64,000 nucleotides of DNA from Streptomyces avidinii (GTDB taxonomy: Bacteria; Actinomycetota; Actinomycetes; Streptomycetales; Streptomycetaceae): the NCBI RefSeq assembly GCF_014650695.1, contig NZ_BMVL01000004.1:172852-236851 (forward strand), read 5' to 3'. The translations under genes and the position numbers were made by a program. The notes under the pieces were generated by a model, which was not told where the DNA came from, did not search any database, and was given only the letters and a program-made list of their open reading frames with translations. Shown here piece by piece: positions 16,967 to 25,245 of this stretch (position 1 is the stretch's first letter; every line of letters begins with the position of its first letter).

Positions 16967-18709
16967 ATGGCCAAGCAGAACGTGGCGGAGCAGTTCGTCG
17001 ACATCCTCGTACGGGCCGGCGTCCGCCGGATGTACGGGGTGGTCGGCGACAGCCTCAACCCCGTGGTGGACGCGATCCGCCGGACGGACGGCATCGACTG
17101 GGTGCAGGTCCGCCACGAGGAGACGGCGGCCTTCGCGGCCGGCGCCGAGGCCCAGATCACCGGCCGCCTCGCCGCCTGCGCCGGCTCCTGCGGCCCGGGG
17201 AACCTGCACCTCATCAACGGGCTCTACGACGCCCAGCGCTCGATGGCCCCGGTCCTGGCACTGGCCTCGCACATCCCCTCGGGAGAGATCGGCCTCGGCT
17301 ACTTCCAGGAGACCCACCCCGACGAGCTCTTCCGCGAGTGCAGCCACTACAGCGAGCTGATCTCCAACCCGCAGCAGATGCCCCGGCTGCTGCAGACCGC
17401 CGTGCAGCACGCCATCGGCCGCAGCGGGGTCAGCGTCGTCGCGCTGCCCGGGGACATCGCCTCCCTCCCCGCCCCCGAGAAGGCGGTGCAGCATGCCCTG
17501 GTCACCGCCCGGCCGACGGTACGGCCCGGGGAGGGCGAGATCGAGAAGCTGGTCCGCCTCGTCGACGAGGCGGACCGGGTCACGCTGTTCTGCGGCAGCG
17601 GCACGGCCGGGGCGCACGCCGAGGTGATGGAGTTCGCCGGCCGCGTCAAGGCGCCCGTCGGGCACGCCCTGCGCGGCAAGGAGTGGATCCAGTACGAGAA
17701 CCCGTACGACGTCGGTATGAGCGGGCTGCTCGGCTACGGCGCGGCATACGAGGCCACCCACGAGTGCGACCTGCTGATCCTGCTCGGCACGGACTTCCCG
17801 TACAACGCCTTCCTTCCCGACGACGTGAAGATCGTCCAGGTGGACATCCGGCCGGAACACCTGGGCCGCCGCTCCCAGCTGGACCTCGCCGTCTGGGGGG
17901 ACGTACGGGAGACCCTGCGCGCCCTGAACGCGAGGGTGCGGGCGAAGACGGACCGCCGCTTCCTGGACCGGATGCTGAAGAAGCACGCCGACTCCCTGGA
18001 AGGGGTGGTGAAGGCCTACACGCGCAACGTGGCGAAGCACACGCCGATCCACCCCGAGTACGTGGCCTCGGTGCTCGACGAATTGGCCGACGAGGACGCC
18101 GTGTTCACCGTCGACACCGGCATGTGCAATGTGTGGGCGGCGCGCTATCTTTCCCCGAACGGCAAACGGCGCATCATCGGCTCCTTCAGCCACGGCTCGA
18201 TGGCGAACGCCCTTCCGCAGGCCATCGGCGCACAGTTCACCGACCGGAAACGTCAAGTGGTGTCGATGTCGGGCGACGGTGGTTTCTCGATGCTGATGGG
18301 AGATTTCCTCACCCTGGTGCAGTACGACCTGCCCGTCAAAGTGGTCCTCTTCAACAACTCGTCCCTCGGCATGGTCGAGTTGGAGATGCTGGTTTCCGGC
18401 CTGCCCTCCTACGGGACGACGAACAAGAACCCCGACTTCGCGGCGGTCGCGCGCGCGGCGGGCGCCTACGGGGTCCGCGTGGAGAAGCCCAAGCAGCTCA
18501 CAGGGGCTTTGAAGGATGCTTTCCGGCACCCGGGACCCGCTCTGGTGGATGTGGTGACGGACCCCAATGCCCTGTCGATTCCTCCGAAGATCAGGGCCGA
18601 GATGGTGACCGGATTTGCACTGTCCGCCAGCAAGATCGTGTTGGACGGCGGGGTGGGCCGCATGATCCAGATGGCTCGATCCAACCTCCGTAACGTGCCC
18701 CGCCCGTAA
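16967..18709 (+). CDS. Thiamine pyrophosphate-dependent enzyme, PoxB-like pyruvate dehydrogenase
   Basis: 580 residues with the three-domain ThDP enzyme layout. The catalytic glutamate region is WVQVRHEETAAFAAGAEAQ near residues 45-62; GPGNLHLINGLYDAQRSMAPVLA follows. A central FAD/ADP domain spans roughly residues 190-330. The C-terminal ThDP motif SMSGDGGFSMLMGDFLTLVQYDLPVKVVLFNN is complete. Closest family: pyruvate:quinone oxidoreductase (PoxB), which turns pyruvate into acetate and CO2; acetolactate synthase-like function cannot be excluded. The ATG at 16967 follows GGAAGGG; an upstream frame of 27 codons covers a tandem repeat and is unlikely to be coding. Confidence 0.85.
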   Translation: MAKQNVAEQFVDILVRAGVRRMYGVVGDSLNPVVDAIRRTDGIDWVQVRHEETAAFAAGAEAQITGRLAACAGSCGPGNLHLINGLYDAQRSMAPVLALASHIPSGEIGLGYFQETHPDELFRECSHYSELISNPQQMPRLLQTAVQHAIGRSGVSVVALPGDIASLPAPEKAVQHALVTARPTVRPGEGEIEKLVRLVDEADRVTLFCGSGTAGAHAEVMEFAGRVKAPVGHALRGKEWIQYENPYDVGMSGLLGYGAAYEATHECDLLILLGTDFPYNAFLPDDVKIVQVDIRPEHLGRRSQLDLAVWGDVRETLRALNARVRAKTDRRFLDRMLKKHADSLEGVVKAYTRNVAKHTPIHPEYVASVLDELADEDAVFTVDTGMCNVWAARYLSPNGKRRIIGSFSHGSMANALPQAIGAQFTDRKRQVVSMSGDGGFSMLMGDFLTLVQYDLPVKVVLFNNSSLGMVELEMLVSGLPSYGTTNKNPDFAAVARAAGAYGVRVEKPKQLTGALKDAFRHPGPALVDVVTDPNALSIPPKIRAEMVTGFALSASKIVLDGGVGRMIQMARSNLRNVPRP

Positions 18710-18790
18710 GCCCGCAGGAGTGCGGAACCGCCCGGGGGGCATGCATCCCGTAGACCTGTTCGAGAGCGTGGACACGGGAGGGACATCGCC

Positions 18791-19297
18791 GTGCGGGTGG
18801 GGGCGAAGACCGGAAAGCTGTGGGGGAGAGGGAGGCCGGTGCCGCGCGAACCGTCCGCCGGCGAGGACGGGGGAACGGTGGACATGCTGCGCATCACCCG
18901 GAGTGTACGCCGGGCCGACCTGAAGGCGGTGGGTGAAGTCCGCAGAGCACTGAGGGAGTTGATGCGCCACCGGTGCCGGACCGATGCCGCCGAGGTGGCC
19001 GAGTTGCTGATCACCGAGCTCGTCACCAACGCGCTCGTCCACACCGACCGGGGTGCGGAGGTGCACGCGAGTCTCGCTGCGACACGCTTACGGGTGGAGG
19101 TGCGGGACTACGTCGCACGCCGGCCCCGGCCGTACGTACCGACCGCCGACGACGGTACGCACGGCCGGGGACTGCTGCTGGTGCAGGCGCTCGCCGACGA
19201 CTGGGGGGTGGACGCGCTGGCCCTGGGCAGCGGCAAGGTGGTGTGGTTCGAGCTCGACGGACGGCATGACCCGTCGTACGACGCAGGGCCCGCCTGA
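18791..19297 (+). CDS. ATP-binding anti-sigma-type kinase (HATPase_c)
   Basis: 168 residues. Small GHKL ATPase of the SpoIIAB/RsbW-like group that is abundant in Streptomyces. The N-box shows in EVAELLITELVTNALVHTDRGAEVHASLAATRLRVEVRD and the G2-type loop in DGTHGRGLLLVQALADDWGVD. The partner is not evident locally. The GTG start has GGAGGGA about 6 nt upstream. The stop codon lies in the loop of a perfect terminator hairpin. Confidence 0.85.
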   Translation: MRVGAKTGKLWGRGRPVPREPSAGEDGGTVDMLRITRSVRRADLKAVGEVRRALRELMRHRCRTDAAEVAELLITELVTNALVHTDRGAEVHASLAATRLRVEVRDYVARRPRPYVPTADDGTHGRGLLLVQALADDWGVDALALGSGKVVWFELDGRHDPSYDAGPA

Positions 19298-19311
19298 CCG
19301 GCGGGCCCTGC
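19283..19311. terminator. Terminator hairpin containing the stop codon
   Basis: A perfect 12-bp stem GCAGGGCCCGCC / GGCGGGCCCTGC with loop TGACC that contains the TGA of the ATPase gene; GGGGGTTT follows. It also separates the convergent DUF2637 gene. Confidence 0.8.
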
Positions 19312-19338
19312 GGGGGTTTCCCCCGGCATCGGGATCTG

Positions 19339-20397
19339 TCAGCCGAACTGCTGCTCCAGGTCCTTCAGTTTGCGCTCCAGTGAGTCCAGTCGGGGGATGG
19401 TCTGGGTGTCGTCCTCGGCGGTGAGGTCCACCGTCCGGGTGCCGGTCACGTCAGTGGATTCGGTTCGGTTGACGGCCTGCAGGGAGGGCCGGCGTCGCAG
19501 AGGCAGTTGTCCCGGATCCGATATGGCCGGCTCCGCGCCGACCGGCGCGGAGCCCGCTCCCTGCGTCAGTTCCGGTAGCTCGACCTGACGGCCGCGCGAC
19601 CGCCCGAACGCCCGGTTCTGCCGGCCCAGCGCCTTGATGCGCGCCCGGTCCAGCCGGTTCTGGTCGCGCCGGCGGTGCCGGTCCTGCTCCCTCTCCTTCT
19701 TGTCCTCGCGCACCTCGTCCACGGCTTCGTCGAGCGTGCGTACCCCCTCCAGCAGCATGAGCGACCAGGCGCCGAAGGTCTCCCGGGGGGCCCGCAGCCA
19801 GCGGACCATCCGGATCTGGGGCAACGGCCGCGGGATCAGGCCCTGTTCGCGCAGCGCCGCCCGGCGCGTCTGCTTGAGGGCGCGGTCGAAGAGCACGGCC
19901 GCCGAGAGCGACATCCCCGCGAAGAACTGCGGGGCCCCGTCGTGACCCAGGCCGCGCGGGGCGTGCACCCAGTTGAACCAGGCGGCCGCGCCCGCGAACA
20001 GCCACACGAGCATGCGCGAGCCGAGGGCCGCGTCACCGTGGCTGGCCTCGCGCACGGCGAGCACCGAGCAGAACATGGCGGCGCCGTCGAGGCCGAAGGG
20101 GACCAGGTACTCCCAGCCTCCGGTGAGGTTGAGGTTCTGCCGGCCGAAGCCGACCAGTCCGTGGAAGGAGAGCGCGGCGGCGACCGCCGCGCAGCAGAAG
20201 AGCAGGACGTACGAAGCGGTGCCGTAGACGGCTTCCTTGCGCCGCCTTCGTTCCTCGCTGCGCTCCCAGCTGTCGTCGGCCGCGGCCTTCTCGCTCTCGC
20301 GCTTGCCACGGGCCAGTACCGCAACTGCCGCAAGTACGCCCAGGATCAGCAGGCTGCCGGGCAGCAGCCAGTCCAGCGATATGTCGGTCAGTCTCAT
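19339..20397 (-). CDS. DUF2637 domain-containing membrane protein
   Basis: 352 residues. An N-terminal span (LLPGSLLILGVLAAVAVLA) and a four-helix DUF2637 region (YGTASYVLLFCCAAVAAALSFHGLVGFG, LVPFGLDGAAMFCSVLAVREASHGD, MLVWLFAGAAAWFNWVHAPRG, GMSLSAAVLFDRALKQTRR) precede a charged cytoplasmic tail. The tail has a basic coiled-coil-like part (EDKKEREQDRHRRRDQNRLDRARIKALGRQNRAFGR) and ends LERKLKDLEQQFG. DUF2637 occurs in mycelial-spread (Spd) proteins of Streptomyces plasmids and in chromosomal copies of unknown role. AAGGGA lies about 9 nt before the ATG. Confidence 0.85.
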   Translation of the reverse strand: MRLTDISLDWLLPGSLLILGVLAAVAVLARGKRESEKAAADDSWERSEERRRRKEAVYGTASYVLLFCCAAVAAALSFHGLVGFGRQNLNLTGGWEYLVPFGLDGAAMFCSVLAVREASHGDAALGSRMLVWLFAGAAAWFNWVHAPRGLGHDGAPQFFAGMSLSAAVLFDRALKQTRRAALREQGLIPRPLPQIRMVRWLRAPRETFGAWSLMLLEGVRTLDEAVDEVREDKKEREQDRHRRRDQNRLDRARIKALGRQNRAFGRSRGRQVELPELTQGAGSAPVGAEPAISDPGQLPLRRRPSLQAVNRTESTDVTGTRTVDLTAEDDTQTIPRLDSLERKLKDLEQQFG

Positions 20398-20605
20398 GCG
20401 GATGTCCCTTGCCTCGCGTATGCGGCTATGCGGCTGTGCGGCTTTCCGGGCGCCATAGTGGCGCAGCGGGTGAGGCGCGCACGCGGGTTTCGGGGCAAGT
20501 GGACGCCATCGGGGGGCGGGGCCCGCCGGATAGGGTGTTGTGACTCGAACTGGCGCCCGTGCGAGCCCAGTTGTGTTCGAATTCGGTCAGCCGTACGGGG
20601 TGGGT

Positions 20606-21466
20606 TCAGGCGGCGTTCGCCGCGAGGCGGGCGATACGGTCGGCGTCGCAGGTGCGGGGGCAGGTGACGCAGGTGTCCTCGGGTCGGATGGTGTAGAAGA
20701 AGCAGCAGCCGGCCCGGTCCCGGGTGGGCAGTTCCTCGCCGGCGGGCCCGGTGAGCGTACGGAACCCCGCGCCCCCGGTGTACGGAGCCGTCGAGCCGGG
20801 CAGCAGCGCCTCCAGCTCGGCCATGGCCCGCTGTTCCTCGCCGAGCAGGCTGCCGATGTACCAGAGGCCCTCCACGACCTCGTCGGTCACCATGCCCCAC
20901 AGGGCGCGACGGCCGCGCCGCATGCGCGGGCCGAAACCTTCCAGCAGCGGTCCGAGGTGATGGGCCACCGCAGCCCGCACCTCTTCGCGCAGCGCCTCCT
21001 CGTCGGGCACGACACGGGCCCCCGGGAGTGCGGCCGCAGGATCGTCCGGCAGGCAGGCGAATTCCCCGACGCGCACGCTCATCCGGCCGAGGGTCCGGTG
21101 GAAGGCCACCTCCGCGACCGGGAACCGCGGGGCCCGCCGGTGCAGGAACCACGGGAGGGTGATCAGCAGGCAGGCCGGCCACGCGTACCGGTGCAGCCCG
21201 AAGCCCGCGATCACATCGGGCCGCGCGTGGGTCCCGTAGTCCCGCAGGACCTGGGCGTTGTCCCAGGCGAGGAAGGCGTCCAGGGCCGGCCCGCCGGCCG
21301 CGAGCTCGTCCGCGCCGACCCATCCCGCACCGCGAGGGAGGGGTTCGTCAGCGGCTCGCTCGACCACGCGCAGCCCGCCGTACGCCTCGGCCAGCCGGTC
21401 GAACGCATCCGTCACCGCAGAGCCGGGCGGGGCGGATGTGACAGCCGAGAAGGTCGTGACGGTCAT
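20606..21466 (-). CDS. FhuF-like (2Fe-2S) ferric siderophore reductase
   Basis: 286 residues. The C-terminus has the FhuF cysteine signature: Cys254-Cys255-x10-Cys266-x2-Cys269 in AGCCFFYTIRPEDTCVTCPRTC, which binds a [2Fe-2S] cluster. An internal segment (GFGLHRYAWPACLLITLPWFLHRRAPRFP) matches siderophore-iron reductases of this group. It probably reduces Fe3+-siderophore in the cytosol. An iron box (21503-21521) lies upstream, so the gene should be derepressed under iron starvation. The ATG at 21466 (MTVTTF) was preferred to an ATG six codons upstream, as the distance to the promoter is then more natural. No transporter genes lie next to it. Confidence 0.85.
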   Translation of the reverse strand: MTVTTFSAVTSAPPGSAVTDAFDRLAEAYGGLRVVERAADEPLPRGAGWVGADELAAGGPALDAFLAWDNAQVLRDYGTHARPDVIAGFGLHRYAWPACLLITLPWFLHRRAPRFPVAEVAFHRTLGRMSVRVGEFACLPDDPAAALPGARVVPDEEALREEVRAAVAHHLGPLLEGFGPRMRRGRRALWGMVTDEVVEGLWYIGSLLGEEQRAMAELEALLPGSTAPYTGGAGFRTLTGPAGEELPTRDRAGCCFFYTIRPEDTCVTCPRTCDADRIARLAANAA

Positions 21467-21502
21467 GACGGGCCACCGAATCACAGAATCACACGATCGT
21501 TA

Positions 21503-21521
21503 ACAGGTTAGCCTTACCTTA
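21503..21521 (-). promoter_or_regulatory. Iron box (DmdR1/IdeR operator)
   Basis: On the minus strand the 19-mer TAAGGTAAGGCTAACCTGT matches the consensus TTAGGTTAGGCTAACCTAA at 15 of 19 positions. It contains a TAACCT -10-like box, so repressor binding would block the promoter of the FhuF-like gene. Confidence 0.75.
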
Positions 21522-21570
21522 CCTGATCCGGCTCGATCCGCACCCCCCTCGCCCGGCGCACGCCGTCACT

Positions 21571-21576
21571 TATTCT
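21571..21576 (+). promoter_or_regulatory. Candidate -10 box TATTCT of the GntR gene
   Basis: TATTCT lies 31 nt before the GTG at 21608, with an AGGAGG ribosome binding site between. Confidence 0.4.
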
Positions 21577-21607
21577 CAGGACAGGTCGAGACCCGCAGGA
21601 GGACCGA

Positions 21608-22273
21608 GTGCACGAAACGGCCCACGCCCGGGTACCGGCACAAAGGCAGAAGGTGTTGCGCCATTCGGTGCGCGGTCAGGTGCTCGACGCGCTGCGCGCG
21701 GCCCTGATCGACGGCGAGCTGGTGCCCGGTGAGATCTACTCCGGCCCGGCCCTGGGAGAGCGCTTCGGGGTCTCCGCCACCCCCGTGCGCGAGGCGATGC
21801 AGCAGCTGGCCCTGGAAGGGGCGGTGGAATGCCTCCCGAACCGGGGGTTCCGGGTGCTCTCCCGCAGCCCGCGGGAGCTGGCCGAGCTGGCCGAGGTACG
21901 AGCGCTGCTCGAAGTCCCCGTGATGCTCCGGCTGGCCCGTAGCGTGCCCGCGGACGCCTGGGAGGCCCTGCGCCCGGCCGCGGCCGCCACGGCCGAGGCG
22001 GCGGCCGCCGGTGACCTGCCGGGGTACGCGGAGACGGACCGGGACTTCCACCGGGCCGTGCTGCGACTGGCCGGCAACGACCAGCTGGTGCAGGTGGCGG
22101 AGGAGCTCCACCGACGCGCCCAGTGGCCCCTGCCGGGTGCTCCGCGGGTGCGGCGGGCGGATCTCGTCGCCGATGCGGCGGAGCACTCGGCACTGCTGGA
22201 GGCACTGATCGCGCGGGACCTGCCGGTGGTGGAATCGCTGGTGCGGGAGCACTTCGCGGGCTCGCCCGGCTGA
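21608..22273 (+). CDS. GntR family (FadR/FCD subgroup) transcriptional regulator
   Basis: 221 residues. The winged helix is clear (LRHSVRGQVLDALRAALIDGELVPGEIYSGPALGERFGVSATPVREAMQQLALEGAVECLPNRGFRV). The FCD effector domain follows (LAEVRALLEVPVMLRLA, TDRDFHRAVLRLAGNDQLVQVAEELHRR, EHSALLEALIARD), with the Asp/His residues that usually hold a metal. It probably senses a carboxylate. No neighbouring catabolic gene suggests a target. The GTG start has AGGAGG 5 nt upstream. Confidence 0.88.
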   Translation: MHETAHARVPAQRQKVLRHSVRGQVLDALRAALIDGELVPGEIYSGPALGERFGVSATPVREAMQQLALEGAVECLPNRGFRVLSRSPRELAELAEVRALLEVPVMLRLARSVPADAWEALRPAAAATAEAAAAGDLPGYAETDRDFHRAVLRLAGNDQLVQVAEELHRRAQWPLPGAPRVRRADLVADAAEHSALLEALIARDLPVVESLVREHFAGSPG

Positions 22274-22295
22274 CCGGAGCCCTGTCCCGGGCCCC

Positions 22296-22375
22296 GGGCC
22301 CCGCGCCTCAATCGCCGGCGGGGCTCAGGATCGGGGCTCCGCCCCGGACCCCACGCCTCAAACGCCGGCGGGGCT
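22296..22375. repeat. Two tandem copies of a GC-rich intergenic palindromic repeat
   Basis: The unit CCGCGCCTCAATCGCCGGCG occurs at 22301-22320 and again as ACGCCTCAAACGCCGGCG at 22353-22370. The longer 44-nt form at 22332-22375 is 42/44 identical to 61465-61508. It is a dispersed Streptomyces-type repeat. It supplies the stop codon and last residues (SPAGV) of the gene at 22358-23146. Confidence 0.75.
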
Positions 22376-23146
22376 GGATTCGGTCGGGTGGAGTTGGTCC
22401 GCCAGCCAGGTGGGGATGCCGCCCAGCAGGTGGAACAGTCGGCGGGCCTCCGCGCGGAGCCGGGCGGCCTCCGGCTCCGGCTCGGCCTCGGCCAGCGCCG
22501 CCAGCGCCGGGGCCGTGCCGATCAGGAAGCCCAGGTCCTCCCGGATGCGCAGGGATTCCGCGAAGCCCTTGCGGGCCTCGGCCACCTCCCCGTCCCGCAG
22601 GGCCAGTGCGGCCAGATGCCGCCAGGTGAAGGACAGCAGCAGGGTGTCCCCGTGCGCCTCGGCCCCTGCGTGGGCCCGGTGGTAGGCCGGACGGGCCGAC
22701 TGCGGGGCATCCGCCAGGTGCTCCGCGACGAGCCCGCGCCGGAAGTCCAGCAGCGGGCGGGTCCGGGACCCCGGGGACAGCAGGGCGGCCGCCCTGCCCA
22801 GCGCGGAGCGGGCCTCGTCGGCCCGGTCGCGCACCCCGAGCACGGTCGCCGCGTACGCCAGCTGACCCCGTTCGCACGCGGCCGCGCCCCGGTCGTCGTC
22901 GTCCTGGGCGACCGCCTCGGCGATCCGCAGTGCGTCCTCGGCCTCGGCCCAGCCCTGGCCGGTGAACAGGCAGCGCTCCACCAGCAGCGCGGTCCGCTGT
23001 ACGGCCGCTCCGGCACTGCCGACGTGCGGCGTCAGCAGCGCCGCGGCATCGGTCCAACAGCCGCGCGAGCGCAGCCGCCATATCGCCCGCTGAAGGGGGT
23101 CGTCCCCTCCGGTTGTTCCGGCACCCGACATGGCGGTGTCCGCCAC
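22358..23146 (-). CDS. TPR-like helical repeat protein of unknown function
   Basis: 262 residues, almost all alpha-helical, with Ala/Arg/Glu-rich helix pairs resembling tetratricopeptide repeats (LRSRGCWTDAAALLTPHVG, AEDALRIAEAVAQD, ACERGQLAYAATVLGVRDRADEARSALGRAAALL, HRAHAGAEAHGDTLLLSFTWRHLAALALRDGEVAEARKGFAESLRIRE). No catalytic motif is seen. GTG at 23146 was chosen because GGGGAGGG lies just upstream; the frame further upstream has no ribosome binding site. The C-terminus runs into the dispersed repeat, so the last five residues come from repeat sequence. Confidence 0.65.
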   Translation of the reverse strand: MADTAMSGAGTTGGDDPLQRAIWRLRSRGCWTDAAALLTPHVGSAGAAVQRTALLVERCLFTGQGWAEAEDALRIAEAVAQDDDDRGAAACERGQLAYAATVLGVRDRADEARSALGRAAALLSPGSRTRPLLDFRRGLVAEHLADAPQSARPAYHRAHAGAEAHGDTLLLSFTWRHLAALALRDGEVAEARKGFAESLRIREDLGFLIGTAPALAALAEAEPEPEAARLRAEARRLFHLLGGIPTWLADQLHPTESSPAGV

Positions 23147-23311
23147 ATTGCCCTCCCCAAAGCAACCAAGCAGCGCGTCATTGAGCCCTGGGGCGAAATG
23201 AGAGCACGGATCGGCGGCATCGGCCAAGGGGTTGGGTGAACTCTTTCACAAAGTCCGGACGGATCATCAGCCGCCCCGTGGCCGAACCCTGCGGCCGAGG
23301 GGCGGATCTCC

Positions 23312-24991
23312 TCAGCTCATCCGCAGTGCGAGGAAGAAGTCGAGCTTGTCCTCCAGCCGCGACAGGTCCCGGCCCGTCAACTGCTCGATTCGCCCGACGC
23401 GGTAGCGCAGCGTGTTGACGTGCAGGTGCAGGCGCGTCGCGCAGCGGGTCCAGGAGCCGTCGCAGTCCAGGAAGGCCTCCAGTGTCGGGATGAGCTCCGC
23501 GCGGTGGCGCCGGTCGTAGTCCCGCAGCGGGTCCAGCAGCCGGGCCGTGAAGGCGCGGCGGACGTCGTCCGGGACGAACGGCAGCAGCAGCACGTGCGAG
23601 GCCAGCTCGTGGTGGCCCGCCGCGCAGACCCGGCCCGGGCGCGCCGCGGCCACCCGGCGGGCGTGCCGGGCCTCCTCCAGCGCCCCGCGCAGCCCCTCCG
23701 CGGAGTGCACGGCCGCGCTGACGCCCAGGGTGAGCCGGCCGTCGTCGGCCAGACCGGCCGCCAGGGGGTCCCGTACGGCCGCGAGCAGCTCGTCGGCGTG
23801 CAGGGCCGAGTCCGGGCCCTTGTCCTCCCCGGCGTCCCCGGACAGCGAGGGCAGCGGCACCAGGGCGATGGCCTCGTCACCCGCATGGGCCACGGCGATC
23901 CGGTCCGAGGGCTCGGGCCCCGAGACCGACGGGTCGACGAGGATCTCCTCCAGCAGGGACTGCGCGACCGGGCCGCCGGGGATGTCCCCGCCCTCCCAGT
24001 CCACCCGGGCCACGACGACCTGCCAGTGCGGGGCGGCGCCCAGTCCCGGCAGCAGTACCGGCGCAGCCACCCGCAGGCGGGCGGCGATCTCGGCGGGCGG
24101 AGCACCCGTCTGGACCAGCTCCAGCACCTCCTGCGCGAGGCGGCGGCGCACGGTGCGGGCCGCGTCGCGCCGGTCCCGCTCCACGGCGATCAGCTGGGTG
24201 ACGCCCTGGAGCAGGTCCAGGCGCTCGGCGGGCCAGTCGCCCGCGTCCGCCTCGACGGCCAGCAGCCAGTCCGAGAGCACCGTCTCGCGCACGTCACGGG
24301 CGGCCGGACCGGCCGGGCCGCGGCCGTGTCCCCTGATCGGGAAGAGCGAGTAGGTAATACCCTGGATGGAGATCCGATGCGGCCCCCTGCGGCCCGTCCG
24401 GACCGCCGCAAGGTGCTCGCCCGCCAGTGCTGCGCACACGCCCGGCGCCAGCGGCTCGCCCGCCCCGGCGATCTGCCGGCCGGTGGGGGACAGCACCCAG
24501 GCCCGGAGATCGAGGTCGGTGGTGAGCAGATCGAGCACCACGTCGGGGCCGCCGCCGGCCGGACCCGAGGTCATCAGCCGGCGGTGTCGGTCCACGACGG
24601 CCGCGAGGTCCCCGGCACGCTCGCCCGAGACCTGCCGTACGACGTACTCCGTGATCGTGGCGAATGCAACGTCCTCGTTCACGGCGAACAGCGGCAGCCG
24701 GTTGCGCACGCAGGCCGAAACGAGATCATCGGGGATCGCGCCCAGCTCCGCCTCGCCCGCGGCGAGCCCGGCCACGCCCGCACTCGCCAGGATTCGTACG
24801 AATGGCTCGGAGTCGGCTGAATTTCGTCTCCAGGCCAGGCCGGTAAGGACCAGCTCGCCCCCCGACAGGTACCGGCTGGGATCGCGCAGGTCGGTCGTCA
24901 TGACCCCGCGGACCGTCCGGTCGAGTTCACCCTCGCCGCCGAGCAGCCGCAGCCCCAGCGCCTCGGTTTCCAGCAGTGCGCGCAGCCGCAT
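23312..24991 (-). CDS. pucR: PucR family transcriptional regulator of purine catabolism
   Basis: 559 residues. The N-terminal PucR domain shows in MRLRALLETEALGLRLLGGEGELDRTVRGVMTTDLRDPSRYLSGGELVLTGLAW. The middle is a GGDEF-like/GAF-like region (DDGRLTLGVSAAVHSAEGLRGALEEARHARRVA). The C-terminal PucR helix-turn-helix is complete (TLEAFLDCDGSWTRCATRLHLHVNTLRYRVGRIEQLTGRDLSRLEDKLDFFLALRM). PucR-type proteins control xanthine dehydrogenase and ureide genes. Its place divergent from the xanthine dehydrogenase operon, 254 bp away, supports the same role here. The symbol rests on family plus context. Confidence 0.88.
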   Translation of the reverse strand: MRLRALLETEALGLRLLGGEGELDRTVRGVMTTDLRDPSRYLSGGELVLTGLAWRRNSADSEPFVRILASAGVAGLAAGEAELGAIPDDLVSACVRNRLPLFAVNEDVAFATITEYVVRQVSGERAGDLAAVVDRHRRLMTSGPAGGGPDVVLDLLTTDLDLRAWVLSPTGRQIAGAGEPLAPGVCAALAGEHLAAVRTGRRGPHRISIQGITYSLFPIRGHGRGPAGPAARDVRETVLSDWLLAVEADAGDWPAERLDLLQGVTQLIAVERDRRDAARTVRRRLAQEVLELVQTGAPPAEIAARLRVAAPVLLPGLGAAPHWQVVVARVDWEGGDIPGGPVAQSLLEEILVDPSVSGPEPSDRIAVAHAGDEAIALVPLPSLSGDAGEDKGPDSALHADELLAAVRDPLAAGLADDGRLTLGVSAAVHSAEGLRGALEEARHARRVAAARPGRVCAAGHHELASHVLLLPFVPDDVRRAFTARLLDPLRDYDRRHRAELIPTLEAFLDCDGSWTRCATRLHLHVNTLRYRVGRIEQLTGRDLSRLEDKLDFFLALRMS

Positions 24992-25245
24992 GATGTCGCC
25001 GCCGATCTGTCTCGAATGTTGCCGTTGGAAATCGGGCAGGTCGTCGCATCCCGCCTTTCATACGAATCTACAAGACGAGGGAGGCCGTCAGCCAACTCCT
25101 TCATGGTTTCGGTGACTGCACCCGGGGGACGGGCGGCTTGTGTACTGGGTCCACACCGCGTTAACAGCACGTGAACGACCAGTCGAGGGCTCTTGGGCCT
25201 CCTGGCTCGAAGTAAACGACACGATGAAGAAGAAGAGAGCCGCTC
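24992..25245. promoter_or_regulatory. Divergent promoter region pucR / xanthine dehydrogenase
   Basis: 254 bp between divergent genes, with lower GC than its surroundings, and no open frame worth calling. The xdh side has a purine-rich GAAGAAGAAGAGAG ribosome binding site just before the ATG at 25246. No strong palindrome was found; PucR or purine-responsive sites probably lie here. Confidence 0.5.

Noticed and set aside
11800..17217. 1805-codon minus-strand frame across the protease, PP2C and poxB genes
   Set aside because: Crosses three real plus-strand genes and their terminator; shows no domain.
22308..23165. Alternative reading frames across the TPR-like gene
   Set aside because: Arg/Gly/Ala-rich shadows; the chosen frame has regular helices and a good ribosome site.
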